64,000 nucleotides of DNA from Marinomonas sp. UCMA 3892 (GCF_012726345.1 NZ_PTXN01000008.1:124001-188000), one strand, 5' to 3'; counted from the first letter of the stretch, positions 15,307 through 24,479 are shown. Translations and numbers: made by a program. Notes: generated from the sequence alone by a model not told the origin.

Positions 15307-15330
15307 TGTCATATGGTATACCATATGACA
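15307..15330. promoter_or_regulatory. 24-bp perfect palindrome, GntR operator of the catabolic operon
   Basis: TGTC and GACA arms surround the same 16-bp core ATATGGTATACCATAT found at 13621-13636. It lies 28 bp before the DUF1185 ATG and just after a plausible promoter (TTGCAC at 15275-15280, then TAATAT). It is also close to the start of the divergent regulator operon, so one site could control both directions. Confidence 0.78.
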
Positions 15331-15357
15331 AATAAATATTTCATTGTAGGAAAGCAT

Positions 15358-15957
15358 ATGTCTTTAGAAATCCGCAAAATCGTTAGCTATGAAGAAGAGA
15401 CCCTGATCGAAGGTTTTAAAGAGACAGATAAGCCTTTGCGCATGTTTGCCGTTGCTGCTGTTATCAAAAACCCTTGGGCAGGAAGATATGTTGAAGATTT
15501 AAGACCTATTGTTCTGGAATACGGCCCACAGCTAGGAAAGATACTTACCGATAAAATCTGTGAGTTGGCTGGTGGCGCAGACAAGATTGAAGCCTTTGGT
15601 AAGTCGGCGCTGGTTGGTTTAAATGGCGAGATCGAGCATGCTTCCGCTCTGATTCACACCTTACACTTTGGTAATTTCTATAGAGAAGCGGTAGAAGCTA
15701 AATCTTTCTTATCTTTCACGAATACCCGTGGTCCAGCCAATGCGCCTATCTCTGTACCAATGATGGACAAAAATGACGGCGGTAAACGCTCTCATTACCT
15801 TACTGTGCAGTTCAATATTAATGATGCCCCTAGTGCCGATGAAGTAGTGGTTGTATTGGGTGGCGCAACCGGTGGTAGACCTCATCATCGTATTGGTGAT
15901 CGTTACCAAGAACTAAAGGAGCTGGGTCATGATATTGAAAACCCTGCAGCGGTTTAA
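15358..15957 (+). CDS. DUF1185 ('amino acid synthesis') family protein
   Basis: The start at 15358 (MSLEIRKIVSYEEETLIEGF) has TAGGAAA upstream; an in-frame upstream extension would run through the operator. The 199-aa protein matches the DUF1185 family: AAVIKNPWAGRYVEDLRPIV, then GKSALVGLNGEIEHASALIH and a C-terminal GGATGGRPHHRIGDRYQE. The enzymatic role is unproven; members are common in catabolic operons for heterocyclic amines. It overlaps the following hydrolase gene by 29 bp. Confidence 0.88.
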   Translation: MSLEIRKIVSYEEETLIEGFKETDKPLRMFAVAAVIKNPWAGRYVEDLRPIVLEYGPQLGKILTDKICELAGGADKIEAFGKSALVGLNGEIEHASALIHTLHFGNFYREAVEAKSFLSFTNTRGPANAPISVPMMDKNDGGKRSHYLTVQFNINDAPSADEVVVVLGGATGGRPHHRIGDRYQELKELGHDIENPAAV

Positions 15958-16762
15958 GTCTCCGTTAGGCTTATCTTATGTGAAGTTAGGTCAAGGTCCA
16001 TCTCTTGTGTTGATTCATGGTGTGGGACTGAGATTAGAGGCTTGGGTTAATCAGTTCGAAGCCTTGTCACAAAATTATACCGTTTATGCTGTCGATATGC
16101 CTGGTCATGGAGAGAGTAATCTGATGAAAGAATGTACTGATATTTCTAAATATACCGATGTCATTGCTCGTTGGATAAAAACAGAGTTGAAGTCATCTGT
16201 GGTGATCGCAGGTCACTCAATGGGATCTATGATTGCGCTTAATTTCGCTATTCGTTATCCAAAATTGTGTTCTGGAGTGATAGCACTCAATTCTGTTTAT
16301 CGACGCTCTGTAGAAGCTAAAAAAGCGGTATTGGCGCGAGTTCAGCAGATTAAAGCGGATATTAATCCAGAAAACGTCACCGCGCCTGTCGCCCGTTGGT
16401 TTGACTATCCTGTACAAGGTAACGATGTAATTTATGCGGACTTATGTTGCCAGTGGTTGAGCCAAGCGCCTTTAGATGGCTATCGGCAAGCTTATGAAGT
16501 GTTTTGTTTAAATGATGGACCGGACGAAGCGGACTTAATGCATCTTGATGTGCCCGCTATCTTTATTACGAGTCGAGATGACCCGAACTCACTGCCTTCG
16601 ATGTCGGAGGAAATGGCTAGAATTTGTCCCCATGGTCGGTCGTATATCGTTGAAAATGCGAGACATATGGCGCCTTTGACTCATTCAAGCGAAATAAACC
16701 CTAAGATGATTGATTTTGCGTCCAGCTGTTTTAGTCAATCAGAGGAGATGTCTTATGAGTGA
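15929..16762 (+). CDS. Alpha/beta hydrolase, TgnD-like
   Basis: The 277-aa hydrolase has oxyanion motif LIHGVGLRLEAW, nucleophile elbow GHSMGS, acid residue region FITSRDDPNS and catalytic His in NARHMAPLTH. In the trigonelline pathway of Acinetobacter, TgnD of this superfamily hydrolyses the N-methylformamido succinate intermediate to succinate semialdehyde, methylamine, formate and CO2. The assignment rests on superfamily and gene neighbours. SD AAGGAG precedes the ATG inside the DUF1185 gene. Confidence 0.8.
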   Translation: MILKTLQRFKSPLGLSYVKLGQGPSLVLIHGVGLRLEAWVNQFEALSQNYTVYAVDMPGHGESNLMKECTDISKYTDVIARWIKTELKSSVVIAGHSMGSMIALNFAIRYPKLCSGVIALNSVYRRSVEAKKAVLARVQQIKADINPENVTAPVARWFDYPVQGNDVIYADLCCQWLSQAPLDGYRQAYEVFCLNDGPDEADLMHLDVPAIFITSRDDPNSLPSMSEEMARICPHGRSYIVENARHMAPLTHSSEINPKMIDFASSCFSQSEEMSYE

Positions 16763-17663
16763 TTTTGATGCACGTGAACTGCGCAATGCGTTCGGTTCCT
16801 TTATGACAGGCGTGACCATTGTGACGGCTGTTAGCAAAACGGGTGAAAAAGTGGGTTTTACGGCTAACTCATTTACTTCCGTTTCTATGGATCCACCTTT
16901 GTTATTGGTTTGTCCTGCTAAACGATTGTCGAGTTACGACATTTTTGAATCATGTGATCATTTTGCTGTTAGCGTGTTGGCAGAAGATCAGCAACACGCT
17001 TCGAATACCTTTGCAGGTTCAAAAGACGATCGATTTGCACAAGTAGAATGGTCGGCAGATGCCTTTGGTACACCACTGATAACTGGCGCTGTCGCACATT
17101 TTTCCTGTTCTTCTTTTCAAAAAATAGAAGCTGGCGATCATTTAATGCTGATGGGCAAAGTTGAGCAGTTTTCGAGCAATGAAAAATTCGGTCTTGGTTA
17201 TGCAAAAGGCGGCTATTTTAGTTTAGGGATGGAGCATAAAGCCGAAGAAATTAGCCATGAGCAATGTGCTCAAGTGGGAGCTTTGCTGGAATGTAATGGC
17301 AAGTTGCTGTTGGCTAAAACGGACAAAGGTTACAGCTTGCCACAAAGTAAAATGCAAGCCGACGTTTCTTCTTTGCAAACGCTAAAGAACATGCTGATTT
17401 CATTGGGTGTTGCCGCCGAAGTGGGTCAGGTATTTTCGGTTTATGAAAAATCGATCACAGGAAATTTTGTGGCTTTCTACCGCGCCGAGAGCACGGAAGA
17501 AAAAGAGATGGATGGCTATGAGTATGTGGCAATCGATGCGTTAACAGAGCTTAACTTTGCCTCCTCTGATATCACATCCATGGTCACTCGATTTGTTCAT
17601 GAAAAGAATAATGGTGTTTTCCGTTTATATGTCGGTAACGAATTGGAAGGAGATATAAGATGA
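16755..17663 (+). CDS. Flavin reductase with C-terminal Nudix-like domain, TgnA-like
   Basis: The start at 16755 (MSDFDARELRNAFGSFMTGV) follows GAGGAGA and overlaps the hydrolase stop by eight bases. Residues 1-165 form a flavin-reductase-like FMN-binding split barrel (FTANSFTSVSMDPPLLLVCP, DHFAVSVLAEDQ, a FAGSKDDRF segment). Residues about 175-302 resemble a Nudix fold (GALLECNGKLLLAKTDKGYS) but the GxExxE box is absent, so it is more likely a ligand-sensing domain. The reductase supplies reduced FMN to the luciferase-like monooxygenase encoded next, with which it overlaps as ATGA. Confidence 0.85.
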   Translation: MSDFDARELRNAFGSFMTGVTIVTAVSKTGEKVGFTANSFTSVSMDPPLLLVCPAKRLSSYDIFESCDHFAVSVLAEDQQHASNTFAGSKDDRFAQVEWSADAFGTPLITGAVAHFSCSSFQKIEAGDHLMLMGKVEQFSSNEKFGLGYAKGGYFSLGMEHKAEEISHEQCAQVGALLECNGKLLLAKTDKGYSLPQSKMQADVSSLQTLKNMLISLGVAAEVGQVFSVYEKSITGNFVAFYRAESTEEKEMDGYEYVAIDALTELNFASSDITSMVTRFVHEKNNGVFRLYVGNELEGDIR

Positions 17664-18694
17664 AGTTTTCACTTTTTGCTCATATGGAGCGAGTCGACGA
17701 GCAACAACGTCAGAAAGATCTTTATGATGAATTTATATCACTTTGCCAAATGGCTGATGAAGGTGGTATGACAACCATATGGACTGGGGAGCATCATGGC
17801 ATGGACTTTACTATTGCCCCCAATCCTTTTTTGAATTTGATCGATATTTCTCATCAAACTAAAAGTATTCGCTTGGGAACAGGTACTGTCGTTGCGCCGT
17901 ATTGGCACCCCATTAAGTTGGCGGGCGAAGCGGCCATGACGGATATTATTACCAAAGGGCGTCTTGAATTAGGTATCGCGCGTGGGGCTTATTCTTTTGA
18001 ATATGAACGCATGGTACCAGGTGGCATGGATGCGTGGGCAGCAGGTGAATGTTTACGAGAAATGGTGCCAGCTATTAAAGGATTGTGGAAAGGCGATCAT
18101 ACCCAAGATAGTAAACACTATAATTTTCCTAAAACCACGTCGTCACCAAAACCGCTCACAGAAGATGGTCCGCCAATTTGGATTGCAGCCCGTGACATTA
18201 ATAGTCATGAATTTGCGATTAGCAATGACTGTAATGTTCAGGTCACTCCTTTGTGGCAAGGTTTGGAAGAAGTGGAAGGCTTGATCGAGAAATACAATGA
18301 AGCCTGCGCTAAGTTTGAGCGTCGTACTAAAATTATGATTCTGCAGCATGCATTTGTTGCAAAAAATGACGCGGAAGCGGACAAAGCAGCAGCCAAATTG
18401 CATGAGTTCTATTGCTATTTCGGTGCCTGGTTCAAGAACGAACGCCCAATTAGCCAAGGTTTGATCCAGCCGCTGACTCAAGAAGAAATTGACGGTCATC
18501 CATTCTATAAAAAAGAAGCGATTAAAAATGATCTGATGATAGGTACGTCCAAGCAGATTATTGAACGTCTTAAGCACTATGAAGCGCTTGGCTATGATGA
18601 ATTTGCGTATTGGTCAGATTCCGGCATGAGCCGTGAAGAGAAAGAAACCTCATTACGTCGATTTATTGATGAAGTGATGCCTGCTTTTAATTGA
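17660..18694 (+). CDS. Luciferase-like (LLM) flavin-dependent monooxygenase, TgnB-like
   Basis: The 344-aa protein is of the bacterial luciferase-like family: MKFSLFAHMERVDEQQRQKD, then IWTGEHHGMDFTIAPNPFLN, LGTGTVVAPYWHPIKLAGEA and RLELGIARGAYSFEYERM, and a C-terminal MIGTSKQIIERLKHYEALGY. It uses reduced flavin and oxygen. In the trigonelline pathway the equivalent TgnB opens the N-methylpyridinium ring oxidatively. Coupling to the reductase gene by ATGA supports a two-component system. RutA and PyrA are related alternatives, but the rest of the rut genes are absent. Confidence 0.87.
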   Translation: MKFSLFAHMERVDEQQRQKDLYDEFISLCQMADEGGMTTIWTGEHHGMDFTIAPNPFLNLIDISHQTKSIRLGTGTVVAPYWHPIKLAGEAAMTDIITKGRLELGIARGAYSFEYERMVPGGMDAWAAGECLREMVPAIKGLWKGDHTQDSKHYNFPKTTSSPKPLTEDGPPIWIAARDINSHEFAISNDCNVQVTPLWQGLEEVEGLIEKYNEACAKFERRTKIMILQHAFVAKNDAEADKAAAKLHEFYCYFGAWFKNERPISQGLIQPLTQEEIDGHPFYKKEAIKNDLMIGTSKQIIERLKHYEALGYDEFAYWSDSGMSREEKETSLRRFIDEVMPAFN

Positions 18695-18705
18695 GGATTA
18701 AGCTC

Positions 18706-20199
18706 ATGATGTCTAATAATAAAAATACACATTATAAGTTGTTCATTGATGGGGTTTGGACCGATGGTGCAAAGGCTCGTTCTATGGCAACAATCAACCC
18801 AGCAACGGGTGAAACGTGGGCAACCTTCGCTATGGCTGAAGCGGAAGATGTTGATCGCGCTGTTAAAGCGGCTCGACAAGCGCTATCGAAGAAAGAGTGG
18901 GGCGGATTAACCCCAACACAGCGAGGCGGCTTACTGCATAAATTAGCAGATCTTTTAGAACAGCACTCAGCAGCCTTAGGTGAAATTGAAACCACTGACA
19001 GTGGCAAATTAGCGGCAGAAACACAGAGCCAAGCTAAATATGTTGCCAGTTATTACCGTTATTACGCAGGTTTGGCAGATAAGATAGAAGGCCATACTTT
19101 ACCTATCGATAAGCCAGACATGCATGTCTTTACCAAGCCTGAACCGATTGGCGTTGTGGCCGCGGTTGTTCCTTGGAATGCGCAGATGTTTCTCACTGCA
19201 ACCAAGCTTGCTCCTGCATTGGCAGCGGGTTGTACCGTGATTATCAAGGCTTCTGAAATAGCGCCAATTGCTATTTTGGAGTTTGCCAAATTGATTGAAA
19301 AAGCGGGTTTTCCCAGCGGCGTTGTTTCCGTTATTACCGGAGATGCAGAAGGTTGCGCCATTCCGTTAACGTCACATCCCGATATTGATCGCCTTGCTTT
19401 TACTGGTGGGCCAGAAACCGCAAAACATGTGGTTCGAAATACTGCGAACAACTTTGCTGTGACCTCACTCGAGTTAGGCGGCAAATCCCCAATTTTGGTA
19501 TTTGATGATGCCAATATTGAAAGCGCTGCCAATGGCATTATCGCAGGGAATTTTGGTGCATCGGGCCAATCTTGTGTCGCTGGGTCTCGAGTTTATGTTC
19601 AGCGAGATATTTACCCTAAGATATTAGCCCGTTTGTTAGAAAAAACAGCTGCTATTGTGGTGGGTAATCCACTTGATGCGAGCAGTCATATTGGGCCGCT
19701 TTGCACATTGGCACAAATCGATGGCATTGAGCGCGCCTTAGAAAAAGCCAAAGAACAGGGTGGAAAGATCCTCGCGGGAGGCGCTCGTTTGGAAGGACTT
19801 GGGTCAGATTATTATTTTGCCCCAACCATTGTTGAGTGTCCGACAAATGACATTGAAACCTTACATGTTGAGTTGTTTGGCCCCGTGCTATCTATTGCTT
19901 GTTTTGATACCGAAGAAGAAGCCGTTGCATTAGCTAATGACTCTGAGTTTGGTCTTGGATCAGGCGTTTTCACGGAAAATTTAGCGCGAGCGCTTCGTGT
20001 TTCTCAACAAATTCAATCTGGCATATGTTGGGTGAATACCTATCGTGCCGTTTCTCCTGTTGCACCCTTTGGTGGTGTGAATCAATCTGGCTATGGACGT
20101 GAAGCCGGTATTCAGGCGATTCAAGATTACATAAGAGTTCGTACAACTTGGATTAGTACTTCAAGTGAACCTATGGGGAATCCCTTTGTAATGCGGTAA
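18706..20199 (+). CDS. Aldehyde dehydrogenase, TgnC-like
   Basis: The start at 18706 (MMSNNKNTHYKLFIDGVWTD) has GAGG nine bases upstream; a TTG start 15 bp earlier is less likely. The 497-aa enzyme has the catalytic Glu in LELGGKSP and Cys in ASGQSCVAGSR, and the NAD-binding PWNAQMF region. In the trigonelline pathway TgnC oxidises the ring-opened hydroxybutyrolactone/aldehyde to the succinate derivative. It is the fifth gene of the operon. Confidence 0.87.
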   Translation: MMSNNKNTHYKLFIDGVWTDGAKARSMATINPATGETWATFAMAEAEDVDRAVKAARQALSKKEWGGLTPTQRGGLLHKLADLLEQHSAALGEIETTDSGKLAAETQSQAKYVASYYRYYAGLADKIEGHTLPIDKPDMHVFTKPEPIGVVAAVVPWNAQMFLTATKLAPALAAGCTVIIKASEIAPIAILEFAKLIEKAGFPSGVVSVITGDAEGCAIPLTSHPDIDRLAFTGGPETAKHVVRNTANNFAVTSLELGGKSPILVFDDANIESAANGIIAGNFGASGQSCVAGSRVYVQRDIYPKILARLLEKTAAIVVGNPLDASSHIGPLCTLAQIDGIERALEKAKEQGGKILAGGARLEGLGSDYYFAPTIVECPTNDIETLHVELFGPVLSIACFDTEEEAVALANDSEFGLGSGVFTENLARALRVSQQIQSGICWVNTYRAVSPVAPFGGVNQSGYGREAGIQAIQDYIRVRTTWISTSSEPMGNPFVMR

Positions 20200-20250
20200 A
20201 AACTAAACGTTATTTGTGCCTTTTAAATATCAAGACTCCAACACTGAGTA

Positions 20251-20279
20251 AGTGAGTCAGTAAGCTTAGCTGACTCGCT
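20251..20279 (+). other. Intergenic hairpin
   Basis: AGTGAGTCAG / CTGACTCGCT form a 10-bp stem with one G-T type mismatch and a nine-base loop, in the 197-bp gap between the aldehyde dehydrogenase and BCCT genes. No T run follows, so it may protect mRNA rather than terminate. Confidence 0.5.
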
Positions 20280-20396
20280 GTAGACTCGGCTGAGTTAAAT
20301 GTGGGTCTGATTTTTAAAACTAAGCGCTGTAACAGCCTAAACCAATAAAAATAACACTCAAATACTATATTTGAAGGCTTATGCTTAGGAGTTGTA

Positions 20397-22013
20397 ATGA
20401 AGCCAAGCAGTACAGAACATCAAAATAACCACCAAAAAATGTACAAAATCATGTCCTATGGTTCCATTCTTATGGTCGGGGCATTCGTACTTTTTTCCAT
20501 CTTAAATGTAGATCTATCTAATGCTATCGCGAATGGCATTAACGCTTGGATCCAGAGTAACCTGAGTTGGTATTACATTGCTGTTGTTTGCTTTGTACTA
20601 TTTTTCTCGATATGGGTGGCATTTAGCCGCTTCGGAAATATTCGCCTCGGCAAGGATGATGAGAAGCCTGAGTTTGGTTTTACCGCTTGGTTCTCTATGC
20701 TGTTTAGTTGCGCTATCGGTACTGGCTTACTGTTTTGGAGTATTGCTGAGCCGATTACCTACCTTCAAGGCAATCCATTTATAGAAATGGAAAATGTGCA
20801 GCCCAATACTTTAGAAGCGGCGCAAGTCGCACTACGTATCACCATGTTCCATTGGGGACTTCATGGTTGGGCTATCTATATTTTAGTCGGCCTTTGTTTG
20901 GCGTATTTCTGTTATCGCAGAGGTTTGCCACTGACTGTTCGTTCCGGGTTATATCCTCTTTTGGGCGATAAAATTTATGGCCCAATTGGTCATGCTGTGG
21001 ATTTTCTAGCCATCTTTAGCACGCTTTTTGGAACGGCCACGACGTTAGGCTTGGGTGTTTCTCAAATGAACGCTGGTCTTAACTATCTTTTTGGTATCGA
21101 CATTTCGCTAACAACTCAAATTATTTTAATCGCTGTAGTTTCTGTTATCGCCACTGTTTCCGCCATTTCAGGGGTTGGGAAGGGCATTAAAATATTGAGT
21201 ATATGGAATATCCGCTTAAGTGTTTTGGTGATTGGCTTTTTTGTTGTAGCAGGACCAACTGTATTCTTATTAGAAACAACGGTTTCCAGTTTGGGTGATT
21301 ATTTCTCTAACTTCATACCGATGGGATTTTGGGTAGATACGGATCCGACTCGCCAGTGGCAAAGCTGGTGGACCATTTTTTACTGGGGATGGTGGCTATC
21401 TTGGGGCCCATTAGTTGGGATGTTTATCGCACGAATCTCTCGAGGCCGTACTATCCGCCAGTTTATGTTGACCGCGTTAGTTATTCCTCCGTTAGGAGGC
21501 TTCATTTGGATCATTGTTTTTGGTGGAACGGCATTAAACATCCAGCTATTTGGTGATGGCAGTTTAGCGGGCGTTGTGAATGACAATATAACATTGGCTC
21601 TGTATAGCACGATTGAAGCGATTAATGTGCCTTCGTTGACCCATCTTGTGGCTGGTCTTGCGACATTCCTCATTGTGACTTGGTTCGTGACGTCGGCTGA
21701 CTCTGGCACCTTGGTGATTTGCACCATTGTTTCTTTAGGCGATAAAAATCCACCTCGCTTCCTACGAGTTATTTGGGGACTCGGGCTTGGCGCTGTTTCT
21801 GCGATCTTATTGATTGCGGGCGGTCTCGATTCATTAAAAACGGCTTCTATTGTTGCGGCGTTACCTTTTTCCGTTGTCTTGCTGTTTATGTGTTGGGCCT
21901 TGGTGAAAGGCTTGCAGGATGAAGCTCGTGGAACCAGTTATAACCAAGACGACCTTGCTGGTAAGCACTCTAAAATAAGCGAACATCAATATAACCCAAG
22001 CTCGGTCTCTTAG
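20397..22013 (+). CDS. BCCT-family betaine transporter
   Basis: The 538-aa membrane protein has about 12 helices. The BCCT signatures are present: FSCAIGTGLLFWSIAEPITY, then FHWGLHGWAIYILVGL, and WTIFYWGWWLSWGPLVGMFI with the Trp box of betaine-binding carriers. Carriers of this family use Na+ or H+ to take up quaternary ammonium compounds such as glycine betaine, carnitine and choline. Trigonelline is a betaine, so this is the likely uptake route for the adjacent pathway. There is no long C-terminal osmosensing tail, which fits a catabolic rather than osmotic role. Confidence 0.92.
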   Translation: MKPSSTEHQNNHQKMYKIMSYGSILMVGAFVLFSILNVDLSNAIANGINAWIQSNLSWYYIAVVCFVLFFSIWVAFSRFGNIRLGKDDEKPEFGFTAWFSMLFSCAIGTGLLFWSIAEPITYLQGNPFIEMENVQPNTLEAAQVALRITMFHWGLHGWAIYILVGLCLAYFCYRRGLPLTVRSGLYPLLGDKIYGPIGHAVDFLAIFSTLFGTATTLGLGVSQMNAGLNYLFGIDISLTTQIILIAVVSVIATVSAISGVGKGIKILSIWNIRLSVLVIGFFVVAGPTVFLLETTVSSLGDYFSNFIPMGFWVDTDPTRQWQSWWTIFYWGWWLSWGPLVGMFIARISRGRTIRQFMLTALVIPPLGGFIWIIVFGGTALNIQLFGDGSLAGVVNDNITLALYSTIEAINVPSLTHLVAGLATFLIVTWFVTSADSGTLVICTIVSLGDKNPPRFLRVIWGLGLGAVSAILLIAGGLDSLKTASIVAALPFSVVLLFMCWALVKGLQDEARGTSYNQDDLAGKHSKISEHQYNPSSVS

Positions 22014-22071
22014 TCTGATTTAGTGGCATTAAGCTAAGACTGAAGTTTGTCAAAAGTTAAATGGAGTACAT

Positions 22072-23535
22072 ATGTTAGAGCAAAAATTAAAAGATCCTTC
22101 TTTATTAAGATCGGCTGGGTTTATCGATGGGCAATGGATTCAGGCACCTAATGGAAATACGTTTGAAGTATTAAATCCATCCACGGGAGAAGTGATTGCC
22201 AAGGTAGCGGATTTGGGAGCACAAGAGACGAAGCAAGCCATCGCCGCAGCAGAAGTTGCTTATGATCACTGGAAGACGATTCCAGCAAAACAGCGTTCTT
22301 CTATATTACGTCGCTGGTATGAACTGGTACTAGAGAACCAAGAAGACCTTGCTTTAATCATGACGTCTGAACAAGGCAAAGTGATGTCAGAGTCCCGTGG
22401 TGAAGTGATATATGGCGCTTCCTATATCGAATGGTTTGCAGAAGAGGCGAAGCGCATTTATGGCGATGTGCTTCCAAGTACCAGTGCGGATAGACGCTCA
22501 ATTGTTATTAAGCAACCCGTTGGTGTGGTGGGGGCTATCACTCCGTGGAATTTCCCTAATGCAATGATTACTCGTAAAGTGGCTCCGGCACTTGCGGCTG
22601 GTTGTTCTATCGTATTGAAGCCCGCTGCTGAAACACCTTTGTCTGCGTTAGCTTTGGCCGAGTTAGCTTCTCGTGCTGGCATTCCTGCTGGAGTGTTTAA
22701 TGTTGTGGTGGGTAAAGATTCAAAATCCATTGGCGCGGAACTGACCTCTAATCCTATTGTGAAGAAAATTACCTTCACAGGCTCAACCGCCGTTGGCAAG
22801 CTGTTAATGGAGCAATCAGCTAAGACCATTAAAAAGACATCAATGGAACTAGGTGGTAATGCTCCCGTATTGGTCTTTGAGGATGCGGATTTGGACAAAG
22901 CCGTGACTGGCGCTCTTGGCGCTAAGTTCCGCAATGCTGGCCAAACCTGTATTTGTGCCAATCGTATTTTAGTTCAAGACACCATTTACGATGAATTTAT
23001 CAAGCGTTTTACCAATCGCGTTGGCGAATTTGTTTTGGGCGATGGCATGGCTGATCAAACAACCATGGGGCCATTGATTACTAAAAAAGCAGTAGAAAAT
23101 GTTATCGCTTTGGTGAATGACGCTGTAGAGCAGGGAGCAAAGGTGTGTATTGGGGGCAAAACTGATGCGCAGGGAGATCACTTTTATCAGCCAACGGTTA
23201 TTAGAGATTTAACTACTTCTATGCGATTAGCCAAAGAAGAGGTTTTTGGTCCGGTCGCTCCAGTATTTAAGTTTAGTACCGAAAAAGAAGCGGTTGCGAT
23301 GGCGAATGACACGGAATTTGGTCTTGCTGCGTATATGTACACTAAAGATCATTCACGTATTTGGCGAGTCGGAGAAGCGCTTGAATACGGCATGGTTGGT
23401 ATTAATGAAACAGCGATCAGTTCTGAGATGATTCCTTTTGGCGGCGTAAAAGAATCGGGGCAGGGGCGTGAAGGCTCAAAATATGGATTAGAGGATTACT
23501 TAGAAATTAAATATTTATGTTTGGGTGATATCTAG
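22072..23535 (+). CDS. NAD(P)-dependent succinate-semialdehyde dehydrogenase, TgnE/GabD-like
   Basis: The 487-aa protein is of the GabD type: GFIDGQWIQAPNGNTFEVLN at the start, GAITPWNFPNAMITRKVAPA, catalytic Glu in SMELGGNAPVLVFEDADLD, catalytic Cys in FRNAGQTCICANR, and the C-terminal PFGGVKESGQGREGSKYGLE. It oxidises succinate semialdehyde to succinate, the exit of the trigonelline route into the TCA cycle. It follows the BCCT gene by 58 bp and ends in a strong terminator, closing the cluster. Confidence 0.92.
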   Translation: MLEQKLKDPSLLRSAGFIDGQWIQAPNGNTFEVLNPSTGEVIAKVADLGAQETKQAIAAAEVAYDHWKTIPAKQRSSILRRWYELVLENQEDLALIMTSEQGKVMSESRGEVIYGASYIEWFAEEAKRIYGDVLPSTSADRRSIVIKQPVGVVGAITPWNFPNAMITRKVAPALAAGCSIVLKPAAETPLSALALAELASRAGIPAGVFNVVVGKDSKSIGAELTSNPIVKKITFTGSTAVGKLLMEQSAKTIKKTSMELGGNAPVLVFEDADLDKAVTGALGAKFRNAGQTCICANRILVQDTIYDEFIKRFTNRVGEFVLGDGMADQTTMGPLITKKAVENVIALVNDAVEQGAKVCIGGKTDAQGDHFYQPTVIRDLTTSMRLAKEEVFGPVAPVFKFSTEKEAVAMANDTEFGLAAYMYTKDHSRIWRVGEALEYGMVGINETAISSEMIPFGGVKESGQGREGSKYGLEDYLEIKYLCLGDI

Positions 23536-23558
23536 CCAAGAGAAAGCCTAAATGACGA

Positions 23559-23598
23559 GGGCGCTTTTGATTGAATTATCAGGAGCGCCCTTTTCTTT
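23559..23598 (+). terminator. Rho-independent terminator of the catabolic cluster
   Basis: GGGCGCT / AGCGCCC (23559-23565 and 23584-23590) form a stem with an 18-base loop, followed by TTTTCTTT. Confidence 0.8.
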
Positions 23599-23758
23599 AT
23601 AACGCCTCTATAAAATAAAGATCTAATATCCAGTAAATATGCAAACTGGCCGTTTGGGGTTTCATCCTTGTCTCATGTCCTTATAGTGGTAGGTAAGACT
23701 TTAAAGGCGAAACTTTTTTTACAGGTTTCGCTCCTTAAAACGTTAAAGGAGGCAAGTT

Positions 23759-24394
23759 ATGAGTAAAACTCTTGTTATAGGTGCAAGTGGTCAAATTGGC
23801 CAATTGATAACCAAGACACTTGTTGAGACGGAAGAGGATGCCCGTGCTTTGGTACGAGACAAATCTAAGTTGGATCATTTAGAAGACAGTGATCTAGAAA
23901 TTGTCGAAGCGGATTTAGAAGGTGACTTTAGTCATGCTTTTGATGGTATTGATAATGTGATTTTTGTTGCTGGCTCTGGTGGTTCAACAGGTGCTGATAA
24001 GACCTTGTTGATTGATTTATGGGCAGCTAAGAAAGCCGTGGATTATGCAAAAGCAGCCAATGTTAAGCAGTTTATTATGGTGAGCAGTATTGGTGCTGAT
24101 GATCCTGAGGCAATAGAGTCAGATATCAAGCCTTATTTGGTTGCTAAGCATATGGCAGATCAATATTTGATGGCATCAGGTGTGCCTTTTACTATTGTTC
24201 GTCCTGGCCCATTAACGAATGAGAAAGGCCAAGGGAAAATCACTATTAAACGGCCGAATAGTCGAGAAGAGATGGCGATTCCGCGAGCGGATGTTGCTAA
24301 ATCGGTTTTATTTATCCTAAGCAAGGATGACTTGAATGGTAAGATATTCGAGCTGTTTGGTGGTACTTATGATGTTGATAATGTTCTTGTCTAA
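23759..24394 (+). CDS. SDR-type NAD(P)-binding protein (YwnB-like)
   Basis: The 211-aa atypical short-chain dehydrogenase fold has the dinucleotide motif VIGASGQIGQ at the N-terminus, NVIFVAGSGG, a FIMVSSIGADDPEAI loop and VRPGPLTNEKGQG. Proteins of this kind are NAD(P)H-binding reductases or redox sensors of unknown substrate. SD AAAGGAGG sits upstream. It is a single-gene unit with its own terminator. Confidence 0.88.
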   Translation: MSKTLVIGASGQIGQLITKTLVETEEDARALVRDKSKLDHLEDSDLEIVEADLEGDFSHAFDGIDNVIFVAGSGGSTGADKTLLIDLWAAKKAVDYAKAANVKQFIMVSSIGADDPEAIESDIKPYLVAKHMADQYLMASGVPFTIVRPGPLTNEKGQGKITIKRPNSREEMAIPRADVAKSVLFILSKDDLNGKIFELFGGTYDVDNVLV

Positions 24395-24417
24395 CAGTGT
24401 GAGTTTATTCGAATAGC

Positions 24418-24479
24418 CAAAAGGGCCCTAATGTAACGTGATCCCGAATAGTTGGTAAGACTGCATTGGGGCTCTTTTG
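24418..24479 (+). terminator. Imperfect terminator hairpin
   Basis: CAAAAGGGCCCTAATG and CATTGGGGCTCTTTTG pair imperfectly across a 30-base loop and end in TTTTG. It follows the SDR gene and may also serve csrA from the other side. Confidence 0.55.

Noticed and set aside
15929..18694. Uracil degradation (rut) pathway for the LLM, reductase and hydrolase set
   Set aside because: RutB-like isochorismatase, RutC and RutE are absent, while two aldehyde dehydrogenases and a betaine carrier are present, which fits trigonelline better.
19062..19538. Leftward 158-codon frame opposite the tgnC-like gene
   Set aside because: Antisense shadow of a conserved aldehyde dehydrogenase; no SD, no family.
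22458..22961. Leftward 167-codon frame opposite the succinate-semialdehyde dehydrogenase gene
   Set aside because: Antisense shadow without ribosome site.
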